The notes under the pieces are model-generated. The model had not been told where the DNA came from. It ran no database searches and saw nothing but the letters and a program-made list of their open reading frames with translations. This document shows positions 12,701-24,592 of a stretch of DNA of 64,000 nt, in pieces; positions within the stretch are counted from its first letter, which is position 1, and each line of letters starts with the position of its first letter. The DNA lies in contig JAULBX010022187.1 of the NCBI GenBank assembly GCA_032358255.1, forward strand, positions 186,001-250,000, written 5' to 3'. Position numbers and translations under genes: made by a program. Source of the stretch: Heterotrichella gracilis. Taxonomy: Eukaryota; Sar; Xanthophyceae; Tribonematales; Xanthonemataceae.

Positions 12701-15700
12701 CTGCATGAGGTCAGCATATGGACACAGGCTTTGGATGTCAAAGGTGGAAACAAATGGGAACTTGTCGATACGGTGTGTTGCAAATTAAAACAATATACCG
12801 AAAACATATTGTTTTGAGCGAACAAAAAAGCATGTTGAACATAAAATCAAGGGCATGTGTGGCTGTCAGCAGCTGTGACTGTCAGTGTTAGCCTGTACGA
12901 AGGAAAACAAACTTTATGTGGGGGGCACCGGCATCATGTACCACACGTGGGACCACACCTTGCAAGCCCACGTCATAATAGTACGATACTTAGACCAACA
13001 ATATGATTCAGACAAAAGACCTATGATTGCGCTCCATTAAATGATGCTGCCAGGGGCCCCTCTTTACCTGACTGAATGTATTTGTCCTGTAGCCCAGGAT
13101 AATGCGAGCTCGAGAGGAATGTAGTAATTGCGAAGATGCCCCGCTGACAGGCTATATCCTTATGGCCCCTGAACACCGTGTGTGGGTCGCTGCGTACGCA
13201 CTCCACAGCATCTTCCAAAAGCAGGTCGTCGATCTGCACACGTGTCCCCATATCGGCAAGTCAAGACCGTGTCCGCAATTCTAATGTAAGATCACACTTC
13301 TAATTTGAGATCACATCACACTTCTAATGCGAGATCATGAAGCACCCAATCGCACTTGGCACTCGCTGTCCTTGTCACTCTGATCCCCCAACTAAGATAG
13401 GCGAGTACAAATGCACCACCCTCATCACATTTAGGCAACATGCCACCCTGGTAATAAAGCTGCCTCCGACCCACATCAGGTCATTGATACCCTGCTGGTT
13501 ACATCCCCTGGCGTTTGGCTACTGTCGGTGCATGCATCCCCCCGGGCTGCTGGTGCGATGACCCAAGATGCGGTATGCGCAACGTTATGTCAACGACTTT
13601 CTCGGGGATCAATTGCTGAGCAAGTTTCCTAAAACCTAAACTCCAGACCCTAAACCCTAAACATGGTGTATATATGCAAGCCCTGCCAAACCACCTGTGG
13701 GCAGTTTGCCACCTCAATTGCATCCCCCCAGACCAGCAGCACAATGATCGGGAAGAGGCATTGCCAGTCACCAGAGGTTTTGTCGCCTCGAAGCACCAAG
13801 TAGTCGCATCGCATCTGGACATGCAAAGCCAGCATACATTCAGGCCAGCCTTGTAAGAAAGGGGAAAAGACAAATATTACAAAAAATATCCATATCCCTG
13901 CAGCATGATCTCACCCTTGAGACTCATGAGGGCATCTCGACAAAAAAAGTAAATTCAAGTCATCTGGACATGCAAAGCCAGCATATAAAAGTGCAAAGCC
14001 AGCATACATTCAAGCCAGCCATCTTACAAAAAAACAAACACCATTGACAAAGCAATCCATGTCCCTGCAGCATGATCTGACCCTTGAGACTCATTGCATA
14101 CCACAGGTCAAACCACCAGCATACCATATCCCACGTGACCATCGAGCCACCTATAACTTCAATACCACGGCAGCATGTGCCAGGACACAGCTGCTTGGCG
14201 CCGCATGTGCAAGACTGACTGCGAATTTGGCTGTATTGCTGGAATGCACGTACATAACTGACTAACTACGGCAGCACAATAGTATGACATTTCACATGCA
14301 ATGATGCAGGCCACGCCATGACAATCCTGGACCTCCCACCTGATTGACAAACGCTGGTGATGCGTCCATTGCCATCTGCCTGCGTGCCGGGGTGTCTACA
14401 AGGAGTGAAAGCAGCTGCAGGGCAAAGCTGTGCGCTCTTGTCCGCACAGCACTGCCGCCACTGCATCGGGCAATTGCCATTGGGTACCCATGGTGTCCCC
14501 TGAGTCGCCAGCACAAGCAGAAGCAGTCAGCGCTTGGTAGGGATCCTGGGTAATTATAACATGCAAATGCTCGGGCAAGAACCCTACTTACTCCCCCTTC
14601 CTACCACTCCCATCGTAATTGAATAATTATCTGTGCGGTCCTTCTAAAAGCAACGAGAGACGTGTCGACACCCACCTTCTGAGTTCACCCTTGCCGCATG
14701 GGGGATGGCTGTGTAGAATGGCGCCTTGTGGGGATGGGCCACGGCAGCAAGGCCGCAAATCAAATTAATGCTGGCCTTCATCTTTCCAATCAACCTTGCA
14801 AGCTCCTGCCAACAGCAATCCACACACTCAGGCAATGATCACTCGTACTGCAGGGCACAAGTGGTCACAATCTGCCTCTAGAACAGCATTGGGTTCTGCC
14901 TTGCATGGTCCTGCATTTGTCCTTATAATGGCAATGATATTCGATATTGGGTTCATTAGTTGTGGAAAACTTGTGACAGTGAAGGGCGACCCTTCCAGCA
15001 GTTCTGTCACCCTTGAGGACTACATCAGGAGGACTTTAGTACATCAGAGATATACCAAAGTCCTCATGACTACGTACTTGATGCTAGACCTTTGGGAAAT
15101 TAGCATCACGCTGCGCTTCCCAATGCACCTGGATTGCTGAAGGCGTCAAGCACATCACTGTTGAGGCCACGCACCTCGGGACTTGATGGCCACTTGTCGA
15201 CATCCTGAAGAAGAAAGGTGACCAGGATTGGCATTGACAGCAGATCTCCTGTAAGGCTCACGTCGCCAAGGAGCCCCAGTTGTTGAATCCAGGTCAGCAG
15301 CAGCTTCTCGGCAGTATGGCGCTCTGAACCCTGTGTCAAGCAGGATAGGCCTGTGTAGGGTTTGGGGTTTAGGGTTTAGGGTTTAGGGTTTAGGGACCTA
15401 GGTGCAGCCATTATGGCCCCTGTGCCAGGCAGGATGGGGTTGGGGCTTAGGGTTTAGGGTTTAGGGACCTGGGTGCAGCCATTCTGGTCCCTACACCAGG
15501 CAGGATGGTTGGGGTTAAGGGTTTAGGGTTTAGGGTTTAGGGACCTGGGTGCAGCCAATCTGGCCCCTGTGCCAGGCAGGCCAGGCCTGTGTAGGGTTTA
15601 GGGTTTCAACTTTGATATCGTTGAAAACTCATTTCGTTATTTTATATATACTTATATAGGCTATAATGATGCAGGTATTGGGCTGAATGGACTTTGCGCG

Positions 15701-16550
15701 CAGCACAAGCTACTTTTCAAGTAGACACGGCTGTGTACAAAACAATACAGCACAGCGGACAAATGACTACACCACAGCACATGCTGGTTGCCCCTGCAAG
15801 CACCATAGCCTGCTGAGGTGAACGCATGCCAGCAGACCATGCTGCGACGCTGTAGCATTACATATTGTGCTTTGCTACAAGTAAATTAAAGAATACACAT
15901 CTGTGTATTATATTGTGATAATTTACCCAATATAATTATTAAGAAGTAAGTTGATAATTATTCATTACAGCCTGCTGCCATCTCGCACCGTCAGCAGCAC
16001 CACTGCCGCGATTGACTCCGCAAGCGTGGCCAGCTTGGCACCCTTGGGTGGCACCCCAATGAGGCGCAGCTCGCGCCGTGTCATACCCCGTGGACCAGGC
16101 AGCACCCTATTGCTAGCCCCTGAGGGGCCGGTGTGAGCCTGCGCGCGTGCGGAATCTAGGGCGTCTCTGATGGAACACGGGGTAGACAGCCGGAGTGAGG
16201 CTGCGTGCGTGCAGGGAAAAAAATATAAAAAATCTAGGGCCTTTCTAGTGGGATACCTTGTTGTGCAAGTAGGGCGGGGCTAAGCATCGAGCACTGCCTT
16301 GCGCCTCCATAACTGTGTGTGTTTAGGGTTTAGGGTGTAGGGTTTAGGGCAGGAAGGCATGGGTCACCTTGCGCGCAGTACCCCAAGCCCTCCCTGAAAG
16401 TCGCAGCTTGCGTTGCAGGCTTGCTGACACCTGGGTAGGAGTTTGCCTGCTCACCTGTGGTGTCTCCATCTTCTTCCCCCAAGCCTTGGGCCCCAGCGTC
16501 ACCCTTCCGAAGGGTCTAGGGACCTGCCAGAAGAGCGGTCGCCCTGGCTG
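9705..16550 (-). CDS. ARM/HEAT-like repeat protein with C-terminal MYND zinc finger; 5' end unresolved
   Basis: Probable protein-interaction scaffold; no enzyme domain seen. The end is firm: exons 10716-10531, 10417-10126 and 9820-9705 join in phase and finish with a MYND finger. Its pieces are CDQCG, LKLCPVC, RRYCGRACQVAHW and HKKVC, then a stop. The first Cys pair and the second half lie on different exons. Upstream helical exons are recognisable near 11071-11250 (GLTRKQHGERLL), 11683-11840 (ELFWADMGPGRALQAVST), 12530-12680, 13073-13251 (QIDDLLLEDAVECV), 13690-13840, 14340-14520 (SFALQLLSLLVDTPARRQ), 14680-14830, 15110-15310 and 15960-16130 (MTRRELRLIGVPPKGAKL). Two more lie near 16375-16440 and 16465-16555. 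Not every phase was closed and the start codon was not found. ARM/HEAT is inferred from Leu/Ala-rich helix pairs, not a profile match. Similar ARM-MYND proteins are common in green algae. Confidence 0.72.
13860..14110 (-). repeat. Echo copies within the ARM-MYND gene
   Basis: The stretch holding CATGCAAAGCCAGCAT next to the exon at 13690-13840 recurs twice at 13969-14015, and the block CCTGCAGCATGATCT...CCCTTGAGACTCAT recurs at 13900-13930 and 14062-14095. These are short direct repeats of an exon edge and its flank. Confidence 0.6.
14204..14253 (+). repeat. Dispersed ~50-bp element, copy 1
   Basis: Lies in the ARM-MYND gene interval between exons. It differs from copy 2 at only a few positions (CTGACTGCGAATTTGGCTGT in the core). 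Confidence 0.8.
15340..15610 (-). repeat. TTTAGGG-linked tandem array in ARM-MYND intron
   Basis: Four units of about 60-90 bp share GACCTGGGTGCAGCCATT and CAGGCAGGATGG (plus strand), each followed by two to four TTTAGGG heptamers. It is one of the purest telomere-like stretches in the window. In the sense (minus) strand it reads CCCTAAA upstream of an AG. Confidence 0.8.
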
Positions 16551-16599
16551 GTGGATGTTTAGGGTTTAGGGTTTTGGTGTCACCCTAAACCCCCCCAAA

Positions 16600-17385
16600 A
16601 AGCCCTGGCTGTTGGAGGTTCCTAGTGTCAACCCCGGCTATTAGTACTAGTGTGAACACAGGCCCTCTGAGCCTATCTGACCCTGTTCAGCTGACAGGTA
16701 GAGAGGGCCTTTTGCAGTACAACCCCAGCAATAAGTCAAGTGTCAACCTGGGTAACAGGGTATTAAAACCCTCAAACTCCAAGGTGTACTTCGGTGACTG
16801 CAGGAACGCATATGCATGCACGCAAGTAGGTTTTTGGGAATAATGTGGTTCGGAACGATACCTAGGCCACTATGGTGCGATTCATAGCCATCCTACCACT
16901 TCCTTCTTACACCTATGGTGATATTCGTAGCCTCTGAGAGTCATCAGAATTGGCGCCAAGGTTTCGGAGCGGTGGCTGTACGGACAGGGCCGCACAATGC
17001 ATGCATATGCCGCCGCTCAGAACCCTCCGTTCAAAGTGACTTCTTTCCCTCGTTCGCACAAGCCCTGGTAGTATATTGGCATATTCGCAGTGGGTCTAAG
17101 CTTTCAATGCTATCGTAAGCTTTAAGGTTTCGAAGCAGTATCTGTCAGGGCATCATTGGCATGCTCCGGTCCTGGTTTCGTACCACCTCTCATCTGAGGA
17201 GGCACCCACCAGTGACGTGCTCTTCACCAATACACCCATCCCTGCGTATTGCAACAACCAATATCCACCACCCCAACCCACGGTACCCGCCATCTTGTCC
17301 CATACCACCCACCACCCGCCATCGAACCCCCACCCATCACCGCCCACACGCACACAGCCACCACCCTTCATCCCCACAGCACGAG
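16600..17385. other. Probable divergent promoter region between ARM-MYND gene and 3'-phosphatase gene
   Basis: No coding exon could be supported, although the first exon of the minus-strand gene may lie at its left side. The right third, just before the ATG at 17386, is strongly C/A-rich with CCACC repeats, like a 5' UTR in this genome. No TATA box stands out. Confidence 0.4.
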
Positions 17386-20300
17386 ATGGGTGGTAAGCGT
17401 AAGACCGACACGGCCGCCGATGACGCTGCGGGCACCGACGCCGAGGAGCTGCCCCAGAAAAAGCCCAGGGCGAAAAAGAGCGATCCGGTGGATGACAGGT
17501 CCACAGGATGGACGTCCACGCCTTCCCTGATCTACAAGTAAGGAACCCTTATCACATTAATTTTGTTGAACCCTTATTATATGATCTTGTTGTCACTATT
17601 CAGTAACAACCCATTTGGTGTACATACCGCTGCTGCCAGCCCAGCCCAATGCACATGGGTGTGCAACCTTTGTTTCTAAACGTGCACGAAGCATTGTCGC
17701 CACTTTGGTGAGGGTATGGGGGTTCAGGGTCAGCCGATGGGAGGCGTGTAGGCAGGGTGTGCGCTGCAGTGTGCAAGGCCAAGGGGGGCGTGTCAGAGGT
17801 ACGCCATGGGACTAGCAAGTGGTTTGGGAAATAGCCCTGTAGCTGTTTCACTGAAGGTGGGGAGCTTGAAGGGTTTAAGTGGCTCGGGGGGAGCTTGGGT
17901 GCCAAGAGAGTGTGTCTATCACTGGTCATGGATATTTGAGACGTCTGGGGGGGTTGCGATGCCTCAAATACCCTGACTCCGGTGCTGTGCACGGTTACCC
18001 GTAGCGCTCAAGCCCCTGTGTGAGCATCTTGGACCACCCAAGAATAATGGCTTTCCTTCACTCGGGGCAACCCGTCAGGGCAGGCAGCTATGGTCAGGGC
18101 CTTGGTCAGGGTTTAGGGTGAGTGGTGTAGGCATAAGGGTTTAGGGTGGGTGGTGTAGGGTTTGGGGTGACCAAATGTGCGTGCACCCCCAGCTCCCCAC
18201 ACCTTGCCTGCGCATCAAGAGGGCGTGCGTTTGTTTCCTGCAGGGTGCCGAGCGACATCCCGCCCAACAAGAAGATTGCAGCACTCGATTTCGTGAGTAC
18301 CAGCACCCTCCTTGCCTGCCATGCGCCCTTTCTTGCTGCCCCCCCCTCTTATCCCATGCACAGCTGTCAAAACCAACTCGCGTGGTACTTGCCATACCCT
18401 TGCAGGCCTAGCAATTAACAAACTCAAGCTCAAGTTTGCGTGGGTGCCCCAAAGCCCTAAACCCTGAAACCTAAACACTTGGAGAAACTTGACGGGGCTT
18501 GTTGCAGTGCATCTGCACATGCGCCTGTTTGCTGCTGTCTAGTGAATGCAACCAGGTTTGACTGGGATATCCACCCCCAATCCGAATAATAAAATCCACA
18601 GTCCTATCCCTGGGGGCTGTCTCCAGCATGGCCTTCCCAGTTCCCAGTGCCTTGAACCAAGCCGCGCGTAATCCCCAACCCTAAACCTTCATCCTGAAAC
18701 CCTAAACCTTGACCCTTGCAGGAGCGCACCCTTGTGGTCTGAAATGTGCCAAAGCATTTGCCTTTACCAGTCGACCAACACCCTAAACCCTAAACCCAAC
18801 CCTACAATTATCCCCAAGGAAGCATAGCCAAGTACCCCACCACAGCTGACCATTACCCTAAAAACCCCTAACCCTCCCCTCCACACACAGGATGGCACCC
18901 TTGTGACCACCAAGAGCAAGGCCAAGTACTCCACCACGGCTGACCATTACCCTAAACCCTTGGCCTAAACCCTAACCTTCCCCCCACACACAGGATAGCA
19001 CCCTTGTGACCATGAAGAGCAGGGCCAAGCACCCCACCGTTACCCTAAACCCTTGGCCCAAAACCCTACCTTTCTCCTCCCATACACCCAGGACGGCACC
19101 CTTGCGACCATAAAGAGCAAGGCCAGGTTCCCCACCACTGCCGACGACTGGAAGCTGTTTAACAAGGAGGTGCCCGAGGTGGTGCGGGGGTACCACGAGC
19201 AGGGGTACAGGGTGGTCATTTTCAGGTGGGTGAAGAGGGGAGTGAAGGGTGTTGGGTGTGAGGTGTAGGGTTTTGGGTATGTTCAACAACCAGGTGCCCG
19301 AGGTGGTGCGGGGGTACCACGAGCAGGGGTACAGGGTGGTCGTTTTCAGGTGGGTGAAGAGGGGAGTGAAGGGTGTTGGGTGTGAGGTGTAGGGTTTTGG
19401 GTGTACCACGAGGATGGGTACAGGGTGGTCATTTTCAGGTGGGCGAGGAGGGGGGTGAAGGGTTTTGGGTGTGAGGTGAAGGGTTTTGGGTGCAAGGTGT
19501 AGGGTTTTGGGTGTACCACGAGGATGGGTACAGGGTGGTCATATTCAGGTGGGCGAGGAGGGGAGCTAAGGGTTTGGGTGTGAGGCGTAGGGCTTCTGAT
19601 GTGAGGGGGAGGGTGGTGTTCACAGTTTTCAATTCCTTCATGGTGCGTGGTGAATACTGTGCCCTTGATTGCTCACACGCGCACAGGTCTGCATTCGCCG
19701 CGTCCTGATGCACTCATGCCGTGATGCGGTGCAATGCGGAAACCAGACCGCCGTTTTCTTTATTGTTGTACCCTCACCTTGCAGCAACCAGAATGGGATT
19801 AAGAAGGCGACCACTGGCAAGATGGCGGCAAAGGTCAAGATGCGGGTGGAGCAGGTGCTGGATGCGGTGAGACAGATACCCTAAACCCTAATTATGCACC
19901 CGAAACCCTCAGGTGAAGGTGCGGGTGGGGCACGTGCTGAGTTCGGTGAGGTAATAACCCTAAACTGTAAAGTCCAAACCCTAAAGCCCTAAAGCCTTCA
20001 ACCTGGAGCCTCAAGTGCAGCTGGATGCCACGAGGGGACACCGTAAACCTGAAACCAAACCCGTAAGTGGTTTCCCGCATGCTGCAATCCTATCCCCTGA
20101 GACCTCTCCCCGGCTATGTGGCTCCCCGCCTGCCACAGTCTTCTGCAGTCCTTGGCAAAGGGCGAGATGCGCAATCCTTAACCTCATACCTGACACCAGA
20201 AGCCCTGAAACCCTAAACGAACAGGCGGTTTAGGTCGTTTGCCAAACCAAGGGGGTTTCTTGTGACAGTGCCGTACTCCCCAACAGGAATGGGGATAGAT

Positions 20301-23300
20301 CAATGCCAAAACGGTGAAATCCTAAACCCCAAATAAAACCTCCCCACACAGATCGGCGTCCCTGCCACAGTCTTCTACCCCCGGGCTAGGACGCAACGCG
20401 CAACTCAAACCCTTACAGCCCTAAAACCTCGCCCCAGAATCCCTCCCTGTCTTCTGCGCTCCCCACAAAGATGCGCTGCATCCCATGGGCAACCGTAAAC
20501 CCTGGAAACCCTAAACCCTAAATAAACCCTCCCTGTGCAGATCGGCGTGCCTGCCACGGTCTTCCTGGCCCCCCTCGAGGATGGTTTTCGAAAGCCTGCC
20601 ACCGGCATGTGGGACTTCTTTGTGGAGAACTGCAACGGGGGCGTGCAGCCAGGTGGGTGCGTGGGGGGATCCCGGGAAAATGCTGGGACATATATAAGAA
20701 GAGGGTTATTTTTGTTAAGAAATGCAATGGGGGAATGCAGTTAGGTGGGTGGGGTGGGTGGGGGGATTCTGGGGAATGCCGGTAACTTGTGACAAAAGGG
20801 ATTTTTGTTGTTTAGAACTGCAACAGAGGGTGCAGCCATGTGGGTGGGTGGGGTTGGTGCAGGGGGGTTGGTGGGCATCTTCGACAAGAGGGGGGAATGG
20901 CTGTACCTTTAAGACCCAGGTCCTCATTGTAGCACACACACGAACGCTGTGTGTTTTGTTTGTGTATGTGTACATAACATGCTCAAGTCATCCTGGTTTT
21001 GAAATGCTTTTGGAGTTGCCAGATGGGTGGAGCCTGGAGTCCCCACCCAGCGGAACCTGGAGCCCCAACCCAGCTGCCCAGGCGCCCTAAACCCTAAACT
21101 TAAAACCCCCACGACACCACCCCTGCGGAATCGGCCAGCAACCCCCCACTCCTTCCTTCACGTCCTCAACTGCACTCCACTTGGCGCAGTATTCCCCACT
21201 TCCCCTTCCGCCCCGCCAGCGAGCGCAAACCCTAAACCCCCTAAACACCGACCCCCTTCCTCCCGCAGACCTTGCCTCCAGCTTCTATGTGGGTGATGCG
21301 GCAGGGAGGGACACCGACTTCTCTGACAGCGACAAGTAGGTGGCGGAGGGGTAGGGTTTACCAGTAGGGTTTAGGGGATAGGGTGAGGATGGTTTAGAGG
21401 GTTTAGGGTTAAGAGGGAGGGGTACAGGCGCCTCTAACAGCGACAAGTAGGTGGCGGTGGGGTAGGGTTTGAGCTTAGGGTTTAGGGTTCAGGGTGTTGG
21501 CGCAAGGAGGAACACAGATGTCTCTGGTGTCAACAAGTAGCTAGTGGGGGTGAGGAGGGGGGCGGGTGCATTGTGGTATAGGGGACGGAACTGCTCCGCA
21601 GGGTATATGTGGCGCGGGAATGTGGCATTTACCCTGTTTCAGGGTTTGGCAAACAATGTTGGTGCCTCAGACCCTGTGCAGGGTTTTGCAGGCGGCCTGA
21701 GCATCCCAAACCTGTGCAGGAATTTTTGCCAGAGCCTGAGTGTGTAATCCCAACCCTGTGCAGGAAATTCGCAGCCAGCGTGGGCCTCCCCTTCAAGACA
21801 CCAGAGGAGGCGTTTGGGTGAGCAACAGAAACCCTAAACCCTGAACCCTAAACCTTACAACCCTAGAACCCCAATTGCAGCCAGCGTGGACCTCCCCTGC
21901 AAGACACCAGAGGAGGCATTTGGGTGAACTTCATTAAACCCTACACCCTACACCCTGAAACCCTAAATCCTAAAAATGCAATGCAGCTCATGTGAAGCAT
22001 TGCCATCCAGGCATCGGAGGAGGCGCTTAGGTGAGCGGCAGAAAACTTTGAAACCCCACATCCTGCGGTCTACACCCTTAAACCCTGAGCCCTGCTTCCA
22101 GGGCAGGAGACCCTTGACCCTTACCCCTTGATCTACCCCCCAAGGAGGCGTTTATGTGGGTGGTATGAGGCCCGGACATGTATTACCCAGTTGGCTCCGC
22201 GTATGCCCTCCCCTGTTACCCTTACTTCCCCCCCTCTTCTTTGTGCTTCATCTGCCCCATATGGACTTGTGAAGGTGTAGGTGATGCTTCCCAAGGAGGG
22301 CGTCGTCAAAAAGCAAGATGTGGGGCTAACGGGCCCCGAACCTGAACAAATCCCGCCAAAACCCTGCCAAAGCGCTAGCAACACACCCTTGCAAAGCCCT
22401 GGTTCCCCCTTTTTCACGAATACCTGTTATCGGCAAGGGATACTTTGAAACATTTGTGTGATGATCCCCCAGGGAGGGCGTGGCAAAGAAGTCGTTTGTG
22501 GGCCGCAAGGGGGGCGAGAACCAGAACCAGGGGATGTGCGACATGTTTGATGCGCTGGTGGAAAAGTACAAGGAAGAGGGTGAGTGGGTGGGATGGGCCG
22601 TGGGCGCATGTGGGTCCCCACACAATAAGTGGGGATGGGCTCTGGGCGCACGCGGGTCCCCACACAGTACGTGGGGATGGGCTGTGGGCGGATGCGGGTC
22701 CCCACACAGTGTCCACATGAAATGCTACAAGTGATGGGTGAGATTGGACAAGATCTGATTAGATGTTAGGTTTTAGAGGTGGCTGCTGGTGCATGCTCAT
22801 GCGTGTGCCGCATGTGTTGAGGTCAGCTACTAGTCACCTCAAATCATTTGCTCAGGTGATTATTAATCAACATTCTAATCATTTGCCGAGGGCACCTTTA
22901 GATCACTTCCAATGCTCACTCCCAGTATATGCCGCAGGCCTCTGAGAAAAGTGCACATGAGGAACCGTACTATATGCCGTGCAGATGGGCAATCGTAATA
23001 TATGCGCACCTCACCCCACCCCTTTTGCCCACCGCAGGAAAGTTCTTTGAGTCCAATGCCATGAAGAAGGTGTCCGCTGCGCTCGCCACTTACCCAGGAG
23101 TCATCACGTCCAGCAAGGAGGCGGGGACCCTGGCGGGGGTGGGCAAGGGGTCGATGAAGAAGGTGGGAAGGGGAGTGGGAGGGGCCTTGACCCAGCGCTT
23201 GAAACCCTCAAACCCTAAACCCTAAAATCCAGTTCGGAACCCTGGCAGGGGTGGGCAAGGGGTCGGGTGAAAAGGTGGTGAGGAGGGGAGTGGCCTCAAA

Positions 23301-24592
23301 CCAGCACTTGAAACCCTCAAACCCTGGATTGCTGAAGGCCGGGACCCGCCCTATCCCAAGCCCCTGCCACCTGAACTCGTGGGATCCGACTAGCTGCAAG
23401 CATGCTAACCTTGCAGGGTTTTGTGAAAACGGCATGGAAGGGGATCCGGAACCCTACAAAACCCTCATTGATTCCGTAACCCTGCCCTCGCTTAGTCTTG
23501 CAAAGGACGGGGAATTTGTGACAAGCAACTGGGTGGCTTTGGCCACAGGGGAAGAGGAGCCCAAACCAGCCCCCATATAACCCTATAGGGTTGTCCGCAT
23601 GTGCAAGACTGACTGCTAATCTGGCTGTATTGCTGGAATGCATGTAATGAATTAATTAATATAACCCTATACGGTTATCCTGCTGTGTCTCACCCTGGCC
23701 CCTCCCTGTGGGTACATTGAAGAGCCTAGATCCTAAACGTGAATACCAAAACCCTAACCTAACCTAGCCGCCGTTTGCACACCTGGGTGGTTGGTTTCAG
23801 CTGTGCAAACACTAGCAACCTGCAGTATAAGCATGGGGTGTGAGTGAAAAATTACATTGGAATGCTTACCCCTCAGCTGCTCACCCGCACTCACCCTGGT
23901 CCCCCCAAGGTCGACAATCTTCTACCTGCTGTGGTTGAGGAGCGCACTTCCGTATTGCTGCCACTGTAGTCAGCTGCGTGGTGGAGCAGAACATGCCACT
24001 GGCCATGCAGCTGTCCACACTGGCAGCAGTACACGCGTGCGCTCCCCCAACGACCCCTGGTTGAAGATTGTCGACCTTGTGGAGAGCAGGGCGAGTGCGG
24101 GTGAGCAACCTGGTCCAGCCCTTCCTCAAAACCGGGGCTTGAACCCTAGAACCCTGCTCTGATTTTGTCGCGCAGGTTGACGCGTTTGCCATGGACGGCA
24201 CCTAAGTAAACCTAAGGTCGAAGCCTACCGCTAACCCTAAACCCTGCGCTTACCCTGTTGCGCAGATCGACGAGTACCTGCTGACCGGCACATGTTTGGC
24301 CCTATCCACAGAGATAGGGGCGGCGCCCTAAACTAGGCAACGAAATGCCAAAACCCTTAACCCTACCCTCACCCAACCTCCTCCCGGGTGCACACCATTA
24401 CCTTTTTTACCAGCACCAACGCCCGGCAGTCCATGCATCCTGAACCCTAAACCCTGCGCTCACCCTGTTGCGCAGATAGAGGAGTTCCTGGCAACCGGTA
24501 CATGTGTGGCCCTGACGGGTGAGGCTGGCGAGGCGCCTGCCAAGCCCAGGGAGGCCAGTGCGGATCAGAAGATGGCGCTCAACTTCCTGTGA
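17386..24592 (+). CDS. Polynucleotide 3'-phosphatase (PNKP/ZDP-type) with C-terminal helix-hairpin-helix-like module, 10 exons
   Basis: DNA-end repair enzyme expected to remove 3'-phosphates at strand breaks in the nucleus. Exons: 17386-17537, 18244-18292, 19092-19225, 19785-19866, 20541-20652, 21269-21335, 21764-21817, 22473-22579, 23038-23162, 24476-24592. All joins close in phase (999 nt, 332 aa). N-terminus is basic (KRKTD, QKKPRAKK), a likely nuclear signal. HAD motifs are all present: DFDGT with the Asp pair (split by intron 2 between F and D), VVIFSNQNGI, FRKPATGMW, and FYVGDAAGRDTDFSDSDKKF. No kinase, FHA or PARP-type finger domain. After PEEAFG comes MFDALVEKYKEEGKFF, TYPGVITSSKEAGTL, GVGKGSMKK and EEFLATGT, resembling the 8-kDa/HhH region of family X DNA polymerases. 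The stop follows ALNFL; the TGTGAGG there could instead be a donor to an unseen exon. Confidence 0.93.
18715..19091 (+). repeat. Acceptor-side echoes of phosphatase exon 3
   Basis: Before the true acceptor at 19091, near copies of 'CAG + start of exon 3' occur at about 18717, 18889 and 18990. The copy at 18889 would code DGTLVTTKSKAKYSTTAD and the next DSTLVTMKSRAK, against the real DGTLATIKSKARFPTTAD. Each copy breaks into ACCCTAAACCC. All retain the AG, so each is a potential alternative acceptor over the catalytic DGT motif. Confidence 0.85.
19226..19590 (+). repeat. Donor-side echoes of phosphatase exon 3
   Basis: After the true donor (19226) the end of exon 3 (coding for YHEQGYRVVIF) with its GTGGG donor is repeated at about 19285-19355, 19400-19447 and 19510-19558. 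Units are about 110 bp apart and linked by GTGTAGGGTTTTGGGTGT-type sequence. Confidence 0.85.
20090..20540 (+). repeat. Acceptor-side echoes of phosphatase exon 5
   Basis: Copies of ATCGGCGT.CCTGCCAC.GT with a preceding CAG occur at 20350-20378, and more diverged ones near 20128-20165 and 20450-20480. They sit in CCCTAAACC-rich sequence before the real exon 5 at 20541. Confidence 0.65.
21336..22100 (+). repeat. Echoes around phosphatase exons 6 and 7
   Basis: Two copies of the end of exon 6 (AACAGCGACAAGTAGGTGGC-like) follow at about 21430-21460 and 21515-21545. After exon 7, copies of CAGCCAGCGTGG...CACCAGAGGAGGC..TTGGGTGA occur at 21877-21925 and, more decayed, at 22000-22035. Linkers are TTTAGGG after exon 6 and CCCTAAACCCT after exon 7. 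Confidence 0.75.
22575..22720 (+). repeat. Tandem triplet after phosphatase exon 8
   Basis: Three head-to-tail units of about 46 bp (GGGTCCCCACACA.T, then GTGGGGATGGGC) begin at the exon 8 donor. They are much better conserved than most echoes, so they look recent. Confidence 0.75.
23163..24475 (+). repeat. Echoes around phosphatase exons 9 and 10
   Basis: A donor-side copy of the GVGKG coding stretch lies at 23230-23290. Two acceptor-side copies of exon 10 lie at about 24171-24205 (VDAFAMDGT) and 24262-24330 (IDEYLLTGTC), against the true IEEFLATGTC at 24476. The second copy runs for about 60 nt before dissolving. The region 23590-24060 between them has no recognisable exon. Confidence 0.75.
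23595..23647 (+). repeat. Dispersed ~50-bp element, copy 2
   Basis: Shares the core CTGACTGCTAATCTGGCTGT and flanks GCATGTGCAAG and TATTGCTGGAATGCATGT with copies at 14204-14253 (same strand), 31303-31352 and 34008-34064 (both reverse). See findings. Confidence 0.8.

Noticed and set aside
15340-15610. Possible true telomere end or chromosome fusion point
   Set aside because: Heptamers come in short runs of two to four broken by other sequence, occur all over the window, and lie within transcribed genes on both sides.
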